A DNA stretch of 31,674 nucleotides from an uncultured Collinsella sp. (lineage in GTDB: Bacteria; Actinomycetota; Coriobacteriia; Coriobacteriales; Coriobacteriaceae): positions 1 through 31,674 of the forward strand of contig CABUZK010000019.1 in assembly GCA_902496115.1 (NCBI GenBank), written 5' to 3'. The notes beneath the pieces were generated by a model, which was not told where the DNA came from, did no database searches, and worked only from the letters and a program-made list of their open reading frames with translations. Of this stretch, positions 7,591-15,733 are shown in pieces. Both the position numbers and the translations under genes were made by a program. The first letter of the stretch is position 1. Every line of letters begins with the position of its first letter.

Positions 7591-10149
7591 TTACTGCCCA
7601 AAGACCTCTTCGGCGATGCGCGCGCTTTCGGCGGCGTCCTTGGCGTAGTAGTCAGCGCCGATCTGCTTGGCGTATTCGGGGGTGAGCACGGCGCCGCCTA
7701 CGATGATCTTGACGCCCGGCACCTCGGCATGAAGCAGCTTGATGGTCTCTTCCATGGCCACGACGGTGGTGGTCATAAGCGCCGAGAGGCCGACGAGCTT
7801 AATGTCGCGTTCCTTGACGGTCTTGAGCACCTCCTGCGGGTCGACGTCGCGGCCTAGGTCAAAGACGGTGTAGCCGTAGTTGTCGAGCAGCATCTTGACG
7901 ATGTTCTTACCGATGTCGTGGATGTCGCCCTTGACGGTGGCCACGCAGATCTTGCCCTTGTCGGCAATCTCGCCGGCGGGCATCAGGCGCTTGATGGTGT
8001 CAAAGCCCACGCGTGCGGCCTCGGCCGAGGCCATGAGCTGCGGCAAGAAGAACTTTCCCTGGTCAAAGAGGACGCCAACCTCGTCGAGGGCGGGGATAAA
8101 GTGATTGTTGATGAGGTCCATGGCGTCGTGATCTGCCAGCAGACGCTCGGTCTCGGCCGCGATCTCGCCTTTGCGGCCCGAGACGACCATGCGACGAATC
8201 GGGTCGTCGTTGCCGTCGGTGCCGACGGTGCCAGCAGCGGGCGCGGCGTCGGTCGATACCGCCTGAGCCGCCGCCGGGTTCGCGGCGATCTTGTACGGAT
8301 CGGTCCAGCCGGCATAGCGCTCGATGTATCCGGTCGAGCCCTCGTCCTCAACGCTCAGGACGCGATAGCTGTAGACGGTATCCATAAAGCGCTTGGAGCC
8401 CGGGTTCATGATGGGGGCATCGAGACCTGCGCCAAAAGCGGCAGCCAAAAAGACCGAGCCCAGCAGCGGGCGGGCAGGCAGGCCAAAGCTGATGTTCGAC
8501 ACGCCGAGTGCACATTTGACGCCCAGACGCTCCTTGCACAGGGACATGGCGCGCAGGATCTGTTCGGCCTGGCGCTGGTTGGTCGAGGCGGTCATGACCA
8601 GGCAGTCGATGAGGATGCGGTCCGGGCCGATGCCGTAGCGGGCAGCCTCGGCCACGATGCGCTCGGCGATGGCGAAGCGGGCCTCGGCGGTATCGGGGAT
8701 GCCGTCTTCGTCGAGCGTGAGGCCGACGACGTTGGTGCCGTAGTGGGCGACCAGCGGAAAGATCTCATCCATGATCTGCTGCTTGCCATTGACCGAGTTG
8801 ATGATGGGCTTGCCAGCGTAGCGGCGCACGGCGGCCTCGACGGCCGCGGGGTCGGTGGAGTCGATCTGCAGCGGCAGCAGCGTGGAGCCCTGGAGCTGCT
8901 CGGTCGCCTGCTGGATGATTTTGACCTCGTCGATCTCGGGCAGGCCCACGTTGACGTCCAGGATGTCGGCGCCCTGTTCCTGCTGGCTGATGCCCTGGCT
9001 CACGACGTAGTCTAGGTCGCCGTCGCGCAGGGCCTGTTGCAGGCGCTTTTTGCCGGTGGGATTGATGCGCTCGCCGATGACGGCGATCTTGTGGCCGTCG
9101 CAGGGGAGGTCCACGACCGTCTGGGCGCTCGTGACCGACATACTGGGCTTGCGGTGACGCGGGCTGGGTGTGTGGTTGTCGATGAGGGTGCGAAGTGCCG
9201 CCATGTGCGTGGGCGTGGTGCCACAGCAGCCACCCACGACGCTCACGCCGTCCTCAATCATGCCGGCGACGGCCTCGGCGTATTCGGGTGCCTGGATATC
9301 AAAGACGGTATTGCCGTCATCGTCCACGCGGGGCAGTCCCGCATTGGCCTGCACCATAACGGGCTTGTCGGTGACGGTGAGCATACGCGCGGCGAGTCCT
9401 CGGAGCTCGGCCGGGCCCTGGCTGCAGTTGATGCCCAAAACGTCGGCGCCGATGGCGTCGAGGGTGATGGCGGCCACTTCGGGACTCGTACCCAGGAACG
9501 TGCGACCGTCTTCCTCAAAGGTCATGGTGGCAAAGACGGGCAGGTCGGAGTTCTCGCGGCAGGCGAGGACGGCCGCCTTGATCTCGGCAAGGTCGGTCAT
9601 GGTCTCGATAATAAAGAGGTCCACGCCCGCATCGATCCCGGCGCGCACTTCCTCGGCAAAGAGGTCATAGGCCTCGTCGAAGCTCAGGGTGCCCAAGGGG
9701 CGAAGTAGCGCGCCGATGGGGCCGATATCGCCGGCGACGTAGTGGGCACCGGCCGCGCGGGCGCAGGCGACAGCGGCGGCAAAGACATCTGCCACGGTGG
9801 CGGCGCCGTCGAGCTTGTGGGCGTTGGCACCAAAGGTGTTGGCGGTGATCACGTCGCAGCCAGCCTCGACGTATTGGCGCTGAATGTCGGTAATGACCTG
9901 AGGCTCCTCAAAGTTGAGCAGCTCGGGCAGGGCGCCGGCTTTCATGCCGGCCGCCTGCAGCATGGTGCCCATGCCGCCGTCGAACAGCAGGTGCCCCGTG
10001 CCCTCGATGGCGGCGCGCAGGCGATCGTCCTTAATGCGAAGGTCGTCGATTGTGCGCGTCTTGTATACAGCGCCATTGCGGCGTGCGGCATCAACGGGCG
10101 CCGCCAGCGCGGCGCCGTCCAGATCATGAGTGATAAGCGGAGTAAACAT
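7591..10149 (-). CDS. metH: Cobalamin-dependent methionine synthase, core lacking reactivation domain
   Basis: MetH moves a methyl group from methyl-tetrahydrofolate via B12 to homocysteine. The 852 residues hold, in order: a homocysteine-binding barrel (about 50-325; zinc ligands Cys242 in GINCSQGP and Cys308/Cys309 in GGCCGTTP), a pterin-binding barrel (about 354-620; IGERINPTGKK), an Ala-rich linker, a B12-binding cap (about 650-730) and a B12 Rossmann domain with DIHDIG at 742-747 (axial His744). The protein ends there: the roughly 330-residue SAM-dependent reactivation domain of E. coli MetH (1227 residues) is missing and is encoded as a separate gene directly upstream. The start at 10149 has AGGAG ahead and leaves a 45-residue N-terminal extension before the barrel. 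It lies nine bases after the reactivation gene in the metF operon. Confidence 0.96.
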   Translation of the reverse strand: MFTPLITHDLDGAALAAPVDAARRNGAVYKTRTIDDLRIKDDRLRAAIEGTGHLLFDGGMGTMLQAAGMKAGALPELLNFEEPQVITDIQRQYVEAGCDVITANTFGANAHKLDGAATVADVFAAAVACARAAGAHYVAGDIGPIGALLRPLGTLSFDEAYDLFAEEVRAGIDAGVDLFIIETMTDLAEIKAAVLACRENSDLPVFATMTFEEDGRTFLGTSPEVAAITLDAIGADVLGINCSQGPAELRGLAARMLTVTDKPVMVQANAGLPRVDDDGNTVFDIQAPEYAEAVAGMIEDGVSVVGGCCGTTPTHMAALRTLIDNHTPSPRHRKPSMSVTSAQTVVDLPCDGHKIAVIGERINPTGKKRLQQALRDGDLDYVVSQGISQQEQGADILDVNVGLPEIDEVKIIQQATEQLQGSTLLPLQIDSTDPAAVEAAVRRYAGKPIINSVNGKQQIMDEIFPLVAHYGTNVVGLTLDEDGIPDTAEARFAIAERIVAEAARYGIGPDRILIDCLVMTASTNQRQAEQILRAMSLCKERLGVKCALGVSNISFGLPARPLLGSVFLAAAFGAGLDAPIMNPGSKRFMDTVYSYRVLSVEDEGSTGYIERYAGWTDPYKIAANPAAAQAVSTDAAPAAGTVGTDGNDDPIRRMVVSGRKGEIAAETERLLADHDAMDLINNHFIPALDEVGVLFDQGKFFLPQLMASAEAARVGFDTIKRLMPAGEIADKGKICVATVKGDIHDIGKNIVKMLLDNYGYTVFDLGRDVDPQEVLKTVKERDIKLVGLSALMTTTVVAMEETIKLLHAEVPGVKIIVGGAVLTPEYAKQIGADYYAKDAAESARIAEEVFGQ

Positions 10150-10158
10150 CGAGGGCTC

Positions 10159-10947
10159 CTAATGGCTGGAATAGCAGGTGGTGTGGGCGGCGCGGAAGCG
10201 GCAGTGCTCGCGCATGCGGCAGATATTGCAGGTGGGGCGGCTCTGGGCGTCGTGGACCTCGCCGTCAAACAGACCGATCACCGCGGTCACGCTCTTGGTG
10301 GGCATGAGCAGGCTGGTAGGCGTGACGGTAAGCCCGATGAGCCGCGTAGCGTTGAGCGCAGCCACGATTGAGCGCTGGGCCGTAAGCGGGCAGTCGCCGT
10401 AGCCGGGACTAAAGCGCCAGTTACCGGCGAGTCCGTGTGCGGCGGCCGCAGCCTTGACCTGCTGGTCCATCTGCTCGACGGCGGCTTCTACATAGGCAGA
10501 GCATGCGGCGTCGAGCACGGCTCCCTCCAGGGGCTGCTGGGCTCCCGTGGTGCGCAGACGACGCTCGGCGTCCATGCCGAGGGTGCATGCCATGAGTGCG
10601 GCAAAGCGGGCGTCTTTGAGGTGGCGATAGATATCGCGACCGCGCAGCTCAACGTTGGTGCCGACCAAGCGAATGCAAGGATCGCCCTGTTCATCGACTC
10701 CCGTGGCATCGATGGCAAATATGCGGCGCACGCCACGGGGCTCAATGTCCAGTTCCAGACGCTCAACGACAAGCTCAATACGCTGCGACAGTTCGGGCTC
10801 AATCTGCTGACCGCCGTAGCCCAGGTAGCGCAGCATCTCGGCACGGTCGACACGAGGGTGGTGGGCAGCGTCGATACGGTAAAGCGCCGGCGACGCAAGG
10901 TCGGCCGGCACTTCAACAACGGTTATATCGGCGTGCGGTTTTTCCAT
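10159..10947 (-). CDS. Stand-alone MetH reactivation-domain protein
   Basis: This 262-residue protein corresponds to the C-terminal activation domain of methionine synthase, which binds SAM and remethylates oxidised cob(II)alamin. The diagnostic RFSPGYGDCPL lies at 178-188, followed by the TPTSLLMPTKSVTAVIG block at 209-225. The start ATG 10947 overlaps the metF stop (TAATG), indicating translational coupling. A longer open extension upstream is antisense-like and rejected. The last 25 residues hold four cysteines (240, 243, 249, 258; spacing C-x2-C-x5-C-x8-C), suggesting a metal or Fe-S site absent from E. coli MetH. It presumably acts on the core MetH encoded next door; the electron donor is unknown. 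Confidence 0.92.
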   Translation of the reverse strand: MEKPHADITVVEVPADLASPALYRIDAAHHPRVDRAEMLRYLGYGGQQIEPELSQRIELVVERLELDIEPRGVRRIFAIDATGVDEQGDPCIRLVGTNVELRGRDIYRHLKDARFAALMACTLGMDAERRLRTTGAQQPLEGAVLDAACSAYVEAAVEQMDQQVKAAAAAHGLAGNWRFSPGYGDCPLTAQRSIVAALNATRLIGLTVTPTSLLMPTKSVTAVIGLFDGEVHDAQSRPTCNICRMREHCRFRAAHTTCYSSH

Positions 10948-11819
10948 TACCCCAGGCGCTCCATAATGGTCGCGGCGATTGCAGGACGGTTCATAGTGTA
11001 CAGGTGCAGACCGTCGGCACCGTGCTCCTTGAGGTCGCAAAGCTGATGGGCGGCATAATCTACACCGGCCGCCTGCAGGCTCTCGGGGTCGTTCTCGTAC
11101 TTGGCGAGAATCTTGATGACGGGGGAGGGCAGCGACGCGCCGCACATAAAGACCATGCGGCTGATCTGCGACTTGCCCATAAACGGCATGATGCCCGCGG
11201 CAATGGGCACGGTGATGCCGGCCTTGTCGGCAAGCTCGCGAAAACGGTAGAAGCACTCGTTATCAAAAAAGAGCTGCGTCACAAAGAAGCTCGCGCCGGC
11301 GTCCTGTTTTTGCTTGAGGTATTCGACCGAGGCGTTGAGATCCTCACAGGCAATGTGGCCCTCAGGGTAGGCTGCGGCGCCCACGCAAAAGCCGGCGTCG
11401 ACGAGCTCAGGGATGAGGTCGCGGGCGTAGGCGTAGTCCGAGGCGGGCTTGTCGTCCTCGGTCGCGCCGGCGGGAAGATCACCACGCAGGGCCAGCACAT
11501 TTTCAACGCCGGCGGTGCGATACTCGTCGATCTTGGCGGCGATGTCGGCGTGGGTGCGGCCCACGCAGGTGAGGTGCGCTACCGAGGGCGTATCGAATTC
11601 GCTCGAAATCATATGCGCGATGGGGGCGGTGGTGGCACCGTTACCCGAGCCGCCGGCCGAACAGGTGACCGAGACAAAGCTCGGCGAAAGCTTGCACAGA
11701 TTGCCTGCCACTTTGCGAGCCGTGTCGAGGGTCAGCTCGCCCTTGGGCGGGAACATCTCAAACGAAACGGGTGCGGTGCCCTGGGATGCCGCCTGCTTAA
11801 AAAGCTCGTCGACGCGCAT
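10947..11819 (-). CDS. metF: 5,10-methylenetetrahydrofolate reductase
   Basis: MetF reduces methylene-tetrahydrofolate to methyl-tetrahydrofolate, the methyl donor for the MetH encoded downstream. The 290-residue single-domain flavoprotein has the family's opening VSFEMFPPKGE (Glu near residue 20, catalytic in E. coli MetF), the folate/FAD strands LTCVGRTHADI and VLALRGDLP, and FFVTQLFFDNECFYRF. ATG 11819 is preceded by AAAGGAG; an in-frame extension to 11885 lacks a ribosome site. It is first in the operon metF - reactivation protein - metH. There is no gene for a MetV-type partner in the operon. Confidence 0.96.
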   Translation of the reverse strand: MRVDELFKQAASQGTAPVSFEMFPPKGELTLDTARKVAGNLCKLSPSFVSVTCSAGGSGNGATTAPIAHMISSEFDTPSVAHLTCVGRTHADIAAKIDEYRTAGVENVLALRGDLPAGATEDDKPASDYAYARDLIPELVDAGFCVGAAAYPEGHIACEDLNASVEYLKQKQDAGASFFVTQLFFDNECFYRFRELADKAGITVPIAAGIMPFMGKSQISRMVFMCGASLPSPVIKILAKYENDPESLQAAGVDYAAHQLCDLKEHGADGLHLYTMNRPAIAATIMERLG

Positions 11820-11971
11820 ATCGTGCTCCTTTAGATACGTAATAGTGCGATGTGTTGTAAGGATTCTACAGCACCACTGTGCCACGATGGAGTTTCACTC
11901 GCTATTTGGGGATACCAATCGAAAATGCTTCGCTATCGGCATTTCCTATAACAGGGCGGTCAATGTAGGAT

Positions 11972-12021
11972 GGGGCTATATTGAATGGTATCTGATACGA
12001 AATACCAGTTAATAAAGCCCC
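11972..12021. promoter_or_regulatory. 50-bp imperfect palindrome, candidate operator
   Basis: Positions 11972-11996 and 11997-12021 pair at 19 Watson-Crick plus one wobble of 25 positions. The outer ends are GGGGCT/AGCCCC, the middle is TGGTAT (11986-11991) with ATACCA (12002-12007). There is no U-tract on either side. Its place between divergent metF and glnN suggests a regulator site. Confidence 0.6.
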
Positions 12022-12083
12022 GTCCCAAATTGACTACCCTTAAACCATGGGGAGAGGTCTGCAATTTATGCAGTTGATTGGCT

Positions 12084-12224
12084 GTTGAGGGTGGCAACGC
12101 CGCCTCGATAGGGTAACCTCAATGATTGGTTTCGCGACGGCAACATAACGGTAATGTCGCGGAAACACGGCGAGTCTAAGCTATGACTCGTTCGTTAGTA
12201 ATCAACACCGCTTCTCACGCGGTG
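12084..12224 (+). promoter_or_regulatory. Structured 5' leader of glnN
   Basis: Successive pairings can be drawn: GTTGAGG (12084-12090) with CCTCAAT (12117-12123), enclosing GGGTGGCAACGCC; CGCGAC (12133-12138) with GTCGCG (12156-12161); CGAGTC (12171-12176) with GACTCG (12185-12190); and CACCGC (12206-12211) with GCGGTG (12219-12224), the last ending just before the ribosome site. The GGGTGGCAACGC core recalls a T-box, but the specifier stem is not evident. Confidence 0.45.
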
Positions 12225-12245
12225 CCGATACGAAGGGAGTTCCGT

Positions 12246-14333
12246 ATGGCCGAACTTACTGACCGCTTCGGGACCATGGTGTTCTCTGAGGAAGTCATGA
12301 AGGACTACCTCCCCAAGGACATTTGGAAGCGCCTTGCTGCAACCCTCGAGGGCGGTGAGCCGCTCGACCTGGACGTGGCCAACGCCGTTGCCCATGCCAT
12401 GAAGGTCTGGGCCATCTCCAAGGGCGCGACGCACTATGCGCACTGGTTCCAGCCGCTTTCGGGCATTACTTCCGAGAAGCACGACAGCTTCCTGGAGCCC
12501 AACCACGACGGCACCGCCATTACCAAGTTTACGGGCAAGAACCTCATCCAGGGCGAGCCCGATGCCTCGAGCTTCCCCAACGGTGGCCTGCGTGCTACCT
12601 TCGAGGCCCGTGGCTACACCGCTTGGGACCCCACTAGCCCCGCTTTTATCAAGGACGATGTCCTGTGCATCCCCACGGCTTTCTGCTCCTACACGGGCGA
12701 GGCCCTGGACAAGAAGACCCCGCTGCTGCGCTCCATGACCGCGCTCTCGCGTGAGTCCAAGCGCGTTTTGGCGCTGTTTGGCAAGACCCCCAAGAAGGTC
12801 GTTCCTTCCGTGGGTGACGAGCAGGAGTACTTCCTGATCAAGAAGGACGCTTACCGCAAGCGCAAGGACCTGGTCATCACCGGCCGCACCCTTTTTGGTG
12901 CTGCTCCATGCAAGGGCCAGGAGCTCGAGGAGCACTACTTTGGCGCTATCCGCCCCACCGTCTCGGCCTATATGAAGGACCTGGACGATGAACTGTGGGC
13001 GCTTGGCATTCCCGCCAAGACCAAGCACAACGAGGTTGCTCCCTGCCAGCATGAGCTCGCACCGGTCTATGGCGAAGTCAACGAGGCCATCGACCAGAAT
13101 CTGGTCATGATGGAGAAGATGAAGCTCATCGCCTCCCGCCACGACTTGGTCTGCCTGCTGCACGAGAAGCCCTTCGAGGGCATTAACGGTTCGGGCAAGC
13201 ACAACAACTGGTCGCTTGGCACCGAGTCCGAGAATCTGCTCGATCCGGGCGACACCCCGCTCGACAACCTGCAGTTCATCGTCTTCCTCACCGCGGTGAT
13301 CGAGGCCGTCGATAACTATCAGGAGCTCCTGCGTGCCTCCGTTGCCTCGGCCGGCAACGACCATCGTCTGGGCGCCAACGAGGCTCCTCCGGCGATTATG
13401 TCCATCTTCCTGGGCGACCAGCTTACCGAGGTCGTCGAGAAGATCATCGATGGCAAGGCTTCCGTCCATGCCACGCGCGGCGTACTCGACCTGGGCGCCG
13501 ATACCCTGCCCAAGCTGATGCAGGACAACACCGACCGCAACCGTACCTCCCCGTTTGCCTTCACCGGCAACAAGTTCGAGTTCCGTGCCTGCGGCTCCGA
13601 GCAGAACGTCTCCGACTCCAACCTGGTGCTCGATGCCGCCGTGGCCAAGTCGCTCAAGTCCTTCGCCGACGCGCTTGAGGGTACGCCCGAGGATGAGTTC
13701 CAGGACGCTGCGCTCGAGTACTGCAAGAAGGTCCTGACCGACCACCAGCGCATCCTGTTCTCCGGTGACGGCTACTCCGACGAGTGGCCCGTTGAGGCCG
13801 AGAAGCGCGGTCTTGCCAACAACAAGACCACGGCCGACGCCCTGCCCGCCTTTGTTTCCGATAAGGCCATTGCGCTCTTTGAGGAGACGGGCGTCCTGAC
13901 CAAGGCCGAGGCCCAGTGCCGCTACGACTGCAAGCTCGAGAAGTACAACAAGCTCATGAACATCGAGGCCACCACGATGGTTCGCGAGGCGCGTCGTACC
14001 TATCGCCCGGTCATTACCGCCTATGCCACCAAGGTCGCTAAGGGCCTTGAGACTATTCGTGCCGCTGGTGCGGAGGCCGCCATGCAGTGCGAGCAGAACA
14101 CGCTCAACAAGCTCTGCAACGGCATCACCACCATCAACGACTCCATCAAGGCGCTCGACGCCGTGCATCAGAAGGCCGAGGCTCTCGATGGCCAGGAGCA
14201 GGCCAACGTGTATGCACACGAGGTCGTTCCCGCTATGGATACGCTGCGCGCCGCCGTGGATGCCATGGAGGAGATTGTGGCCGCTGACTACTGGCCGGTC
14301 CCGACCTACGACGACATTCTGTTCTACGTGTAA
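12246..14333 (+). CDS. glnN: Glutamine synthetase type III
   Basis: GlnN makes glutamine from glutamate, ammonia and ATP. The 695-residue length and the layout are those of the long type III enzyme of Bacteroides and other anaerobes rather than GlnA (about 470 residues). Recognisable blocks include FQPLSGITSEKHDSF near the N-terminus, VPSVGDEQEYFL, KHNEVAPCQHELAPVY and the ATP/glutamate-site block EGINGSGKHNNWSLG. The frame opens at 12183, but ATG 12246 is preferred because AAGGGAG precedes it and MAELTDRFG is the natural start. Codon use is strongly biased to C/G endings, suggesting high expression. The long structured leader and palindrome upstream imply regulation; a good terminator ends the transcript. 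Confidence 0.96.
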   Translation: MAELTDRFGTMVFSEEVMKDYLPKDIWKRLAATLEGGEPLDLDVANAVAHAMKVWAISKGATHYAHWFQPLSGITSEKHDSFLEPNHDGTAITKFTGKNLIQGEPDASSFPNGGLRATFEARGYTAWDPTSPAFIKDDVLCIPTAFCSYTGEALDKKTPLLRSMTALSRESKRVLALFGKTPKKVVPSVGDEQEYFLIKKDAYRKRKDLVITGRTLFGAAPCKGQELEEHYFGAIRPTVSAYMKDLDDELWALGIPAKTKHNEVAPCQHELAPVYGEVNEAIDQNLVMMEKMKLIASRHDLVCLLHEKPFEGINGSGKHNNWSLGTESENLLDPGDTPLDNLQFIVFLTAVIEAVDNYQELLRASVASAGNDHRLGANEAPPAIMSIFLGDQLTEVVEKIIDGKASVHATRGVLDLGADTLPKLMQDNTDRNRTSPFAFTGNKFEFRACGSEQNVSDSNLVLDAAVAKSLKSFADALEGTPEDEFQDAALEYCKKVLTDHQRILFSGDGYSDEWPVEAEKRGLANNKTTADALPAFVSDKAIALFEETGVLTKAEAQCRYDCKLEKYNKLMNIEATTMVREARRTYRPVITAYATKVAKGLETIRAAGAEAAMQCEQNTLNKLCNGITTINDSIKALDAVHQKAEALDGQEQANVYAHEVVPAMDTLRAAVDAMEEIVAADYWPVPTYDDILFYV

Positions 14334-14356
14334 CAGACACGTTTGATTTTGCGTGT

Positions 14357-14392
14357 GAAGGGGTCTCGCCTGTGTGAGGCCCCTTCTTTTTT
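14357..14392 (+). terminator. Rho-independent terminator after glnN
   Basis: GAAGGGGTCTC pairs with GAGGCCCCTTC (one G-U pair) around an 8-base loop and runs into TTTTTT, 24 bases after the glnN stop. Confidence 0.9.
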
Positions 14393-14516
14393 GCCGCTTT
14401 GACCTGCTTTGAACTTGCAGCCGAGCGAGCGTTTCGCGCGGGGCATCTTAAAAGTTGTAACCTGTTTTGGCATGCGGACGTTTCGGGCGTTTGTTCATAA
14501 AGGGGAGGATGATCCG

Positions 14517-15278
14517 ATGAAGGTATTCGATATCGTGTTTAGCCCGACCGGCGGAACGGAAAAGGCGTCTGGCTACATTGCCAATGCGTTGGAAGGGGAA
14601 ACCGTTGCTGTAGATCTGACCGATAGCGGGCTTGGTTTTCGCACAGTTGCGATGACAAAAGAGGATGTAGCCGTGATCGCGGTGCCCTCGTATGGCGGGC
14701 GAGTCCCGGCTGTGGCCGCGGAGCGCTTGGGCATGATGCGGGGAAACGGTGCGCAGGCGGTTCTGGTTTGCGTTTACGGAAATCGCGCGTATGAGGACAC
14801 GCTGGTCGAGCTTGAGGATGCGGCGAAAGATGCGGGCTTTCGGGTGATCGCGGCGGTTTCTGCCATCGCCGAGCATTCTATTGTTCGCCAGTTTGCCGCC
14901 GGTCGGCCTGATGCACAGGACGCGGTGCAGCTCGCTGGGTTTGCGGATCAGATTCAGCAAAAGATATCTGCGGGAGATGCTTCTGAGCCGGCTATTCCGG
15001 GCAATCGTCCCTATAAGAAGGCCGGGGGCACCGGTATGGTGCCTAAGGCCACAAAGGAGTGCACCGCCTGCGGGGCTTGCGCCGCAGTGTGTCCCGTTGG
15101 CGCTATCGATAAAGACGATCCCAAGTGGGTGGACAAAAAGGCCTGTATCTCTTGCATGCGCTGTGTCGCCGTATGTCCGCGGGGCGCTCGCGCGGTAAAT
15201 CGCGTCATGCTCTCTGCGGCTACCAAGATGTTGAGCAAAGCCTGCTCTGAGCGAAAAGAATGCGAGCTGTTCATCTAG
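14517..15278 (+). CDS. EFR1-type flavodoxin/ferredoxin fusion protein
   Basis: This 253-residue cytoplasmic redox protein has an N-terminal flavodoxin fold with the FMN-phosphate loop FSPTGGTEK at 8-16, and two C-terminal 4Fe-4S motifs: Cys182/185/188/192 (CTACGACAAVCP) and Cys210/213/216/220 (CISCMRCVAVCP). This order is that of the EFR1 family common in strict anaerobes, whose partners are mostly unknown. ATG 14517 follows AGGGGAGG; upstream in-frame codons to 14409 lack a ribosome site and family resemblance. It is monocistronic, between the glnN terminator and its own. The last 30 residues add three further Cys-poor basic segments and one ending in CELFI. It probably carries low-potential electrons; the acceptor is not shown. 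Confidence 0.9.
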   Translation: MKVFDIVFSPTGGTEKASGYIANALEGETVAVDLTDSGLGFRTVAMTKEDVAVIAVPSYGGRVPAVAAERLGMMRGNGAQAVLVCVYGNRAYEDTLVELEDAAKDAGFRVIAAVSAIAEHSIVRQFAAGRPDAQDAVQLAGFADQIQQKISAGDASEPAIPGNRPYKKAGGTGMVPKATKECTACGACAAVCPVGAIDKDDPKWVDKKACISCMRCVAVCPRGARAVNRVMLSAATKMLSKACSERKECELFI

Positions 15279-15322
15279 CGCAAGGGCGTTGAGTACTTTT
15301 CGTCTTATAACGGCAAAAAGAA

Positions 15323-15363
15323 CGAACCCGTCGGACCTTACATCCGGCGGATTCGAACATTTT
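15323..15363 (+). terminator. Terminator after the EFR1-type gene
   Basis: CGAACCCGTCGGA (15323-15335) pairs with TCCGGCGGATTCG (15343-15355) with one mismatch and one G-U pair around a 7-base loop, followed by AACATTTTAAA. On the minus strand the stem is followed by TTCTTTTTG, so it could work both ways. Confidence 0.65.
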
Positions 15364-15368
15364 AAAGT

Positions 15369-15502
15369 TGGTGCCCCCAGCGGGATGTCCGCGTGCGGCT
15401 GACGCCGCCCGCTTCCGCTGCGTCGCTTCGCTCCTTGCGTGCTGCGCTGGAAAACGCTTGCGCGTTTCCTCAGCTCCGCACCCTGTCGGGTTCGAATCCC
15501 GG
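15369..15502 (-). repeat. Displaced tRNA-Glu 3'-end copy and T-arm-like fragment
   Basis: TGGTGCCCCCAGCGGGAT at 15369-15386 is identical, in the same orientation, to 15558-15575, the 3' end (CCA, acceptor strand and part of the T-stem) of the real tRNA-Glu 189 bases away. A second tRNA-like T-arm, TCGGGTTCGAATCCCGG, lies at 15486-15502 in the opposite orientation. Between them is GC-rich, hairpin-prone DNA, including AAACGC-TTGC-GCGTTT (15452-15467). No intact tRNA can be folded here. Confidence 0.7.
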
Positions 15503-15514
15503 CGCATGGGTAGC

Positions 15515-15544
15515 AAAAAGCCCGCTACCGAATTGGTAACGGGC
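15515..15544 (-). terminator. Terminator of tRNA-Glu
   Basis: On the minus strand GCCCGTTACC and GGTAGCGGGC form a 10-pair stem (one G-U) with loop AATTC, followed by TTTTTG. It begins 14 bases past the tRNA 3' end. Confidence 0.85.
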
Positions 15545-15557
15545 TTCTCAGATTCTG

Positions 15558-15634
15558 TGGTGCCCCCAGCGGGATTCGAACCCGCGATATCCACCTTGAA
15601 AGGGTGGCGTCCTTGGCCGCTAGACGATGGGGAC
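15558..15634 (-). tRNA. tRNA-Glu (anticodon TTC)
   Basis: The minus strand reads a full cloverleaf: acceptor GTCCCCA/TGGGGGC, anticodon stem CCACC/GGTGG with loop CTTTCAA (anticodon TTC), T-arm GCGGGTTCGAATCCCGC, discriminator A and an encoded CCA (15558-15560). It supplies glutamyl-tRNA reading GAA and GAG codons. It stands alone with its own -10-like TATACT and terminator. Confidence 0.97.
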
Positions 15635-15644
15635 AGCGGGAAAG

Positions 15645-15650
15645 AGTATA
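15645..15650 (-). promoter_or_regulatory. -10 element of tRNA-Glu
   Basis: TGCTATACTC on the minus strand contains an extended -10 (TATACT) eleven bases before the tRNA 5' end. No good -35 is visible. Confidence 0.5.
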
Positions 15651-15733
15651 GCAGACTTTTTTGCCGGCGCGTATATCGTTGGCAAACTGGAAAACCACCA
15701 CACAGGAGTAGGCTTTTATTCCGATTTTCAAAT

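Larger units (their letters stand above)
11820..12245. other. Divergent control region between metF and glnN
   Basis: This 426-base gap holds no convincing gene. It carries a 50-bp imperfect palindrome (11972-12021) and, on the glnN side, a string of hairpins (12084-12224). On the metF side TAGAAT (minus strand, around 11865) is a possible -10. I looked for SAM-I, SAH, cobalamin and THF riboswitch signatures ahead of metF and found none. Confidence 0.6.

Noticed and set aside
6163..7857. Long plus-strand open frame (564 codons) opposite the PFL gene
   Set aside because: Its translation is low-complexity Asp/Gly/Val/His typical of the antisense of GC-rich genes, while the minus strand encodes a conserved family.
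11820..12080. A SAM, SAH, cobalamin or THF riboswitch ahead of metF
   Set aside because: None of the diagnostic core sequences could be found on the minus strand of the leader.
12195..14219. 674-codon minus-strand frame opposite glnN
   Set aside because: Antisense shadow of a strongly codon-biased gene; Leu/Val/Gly-rich with no domain.
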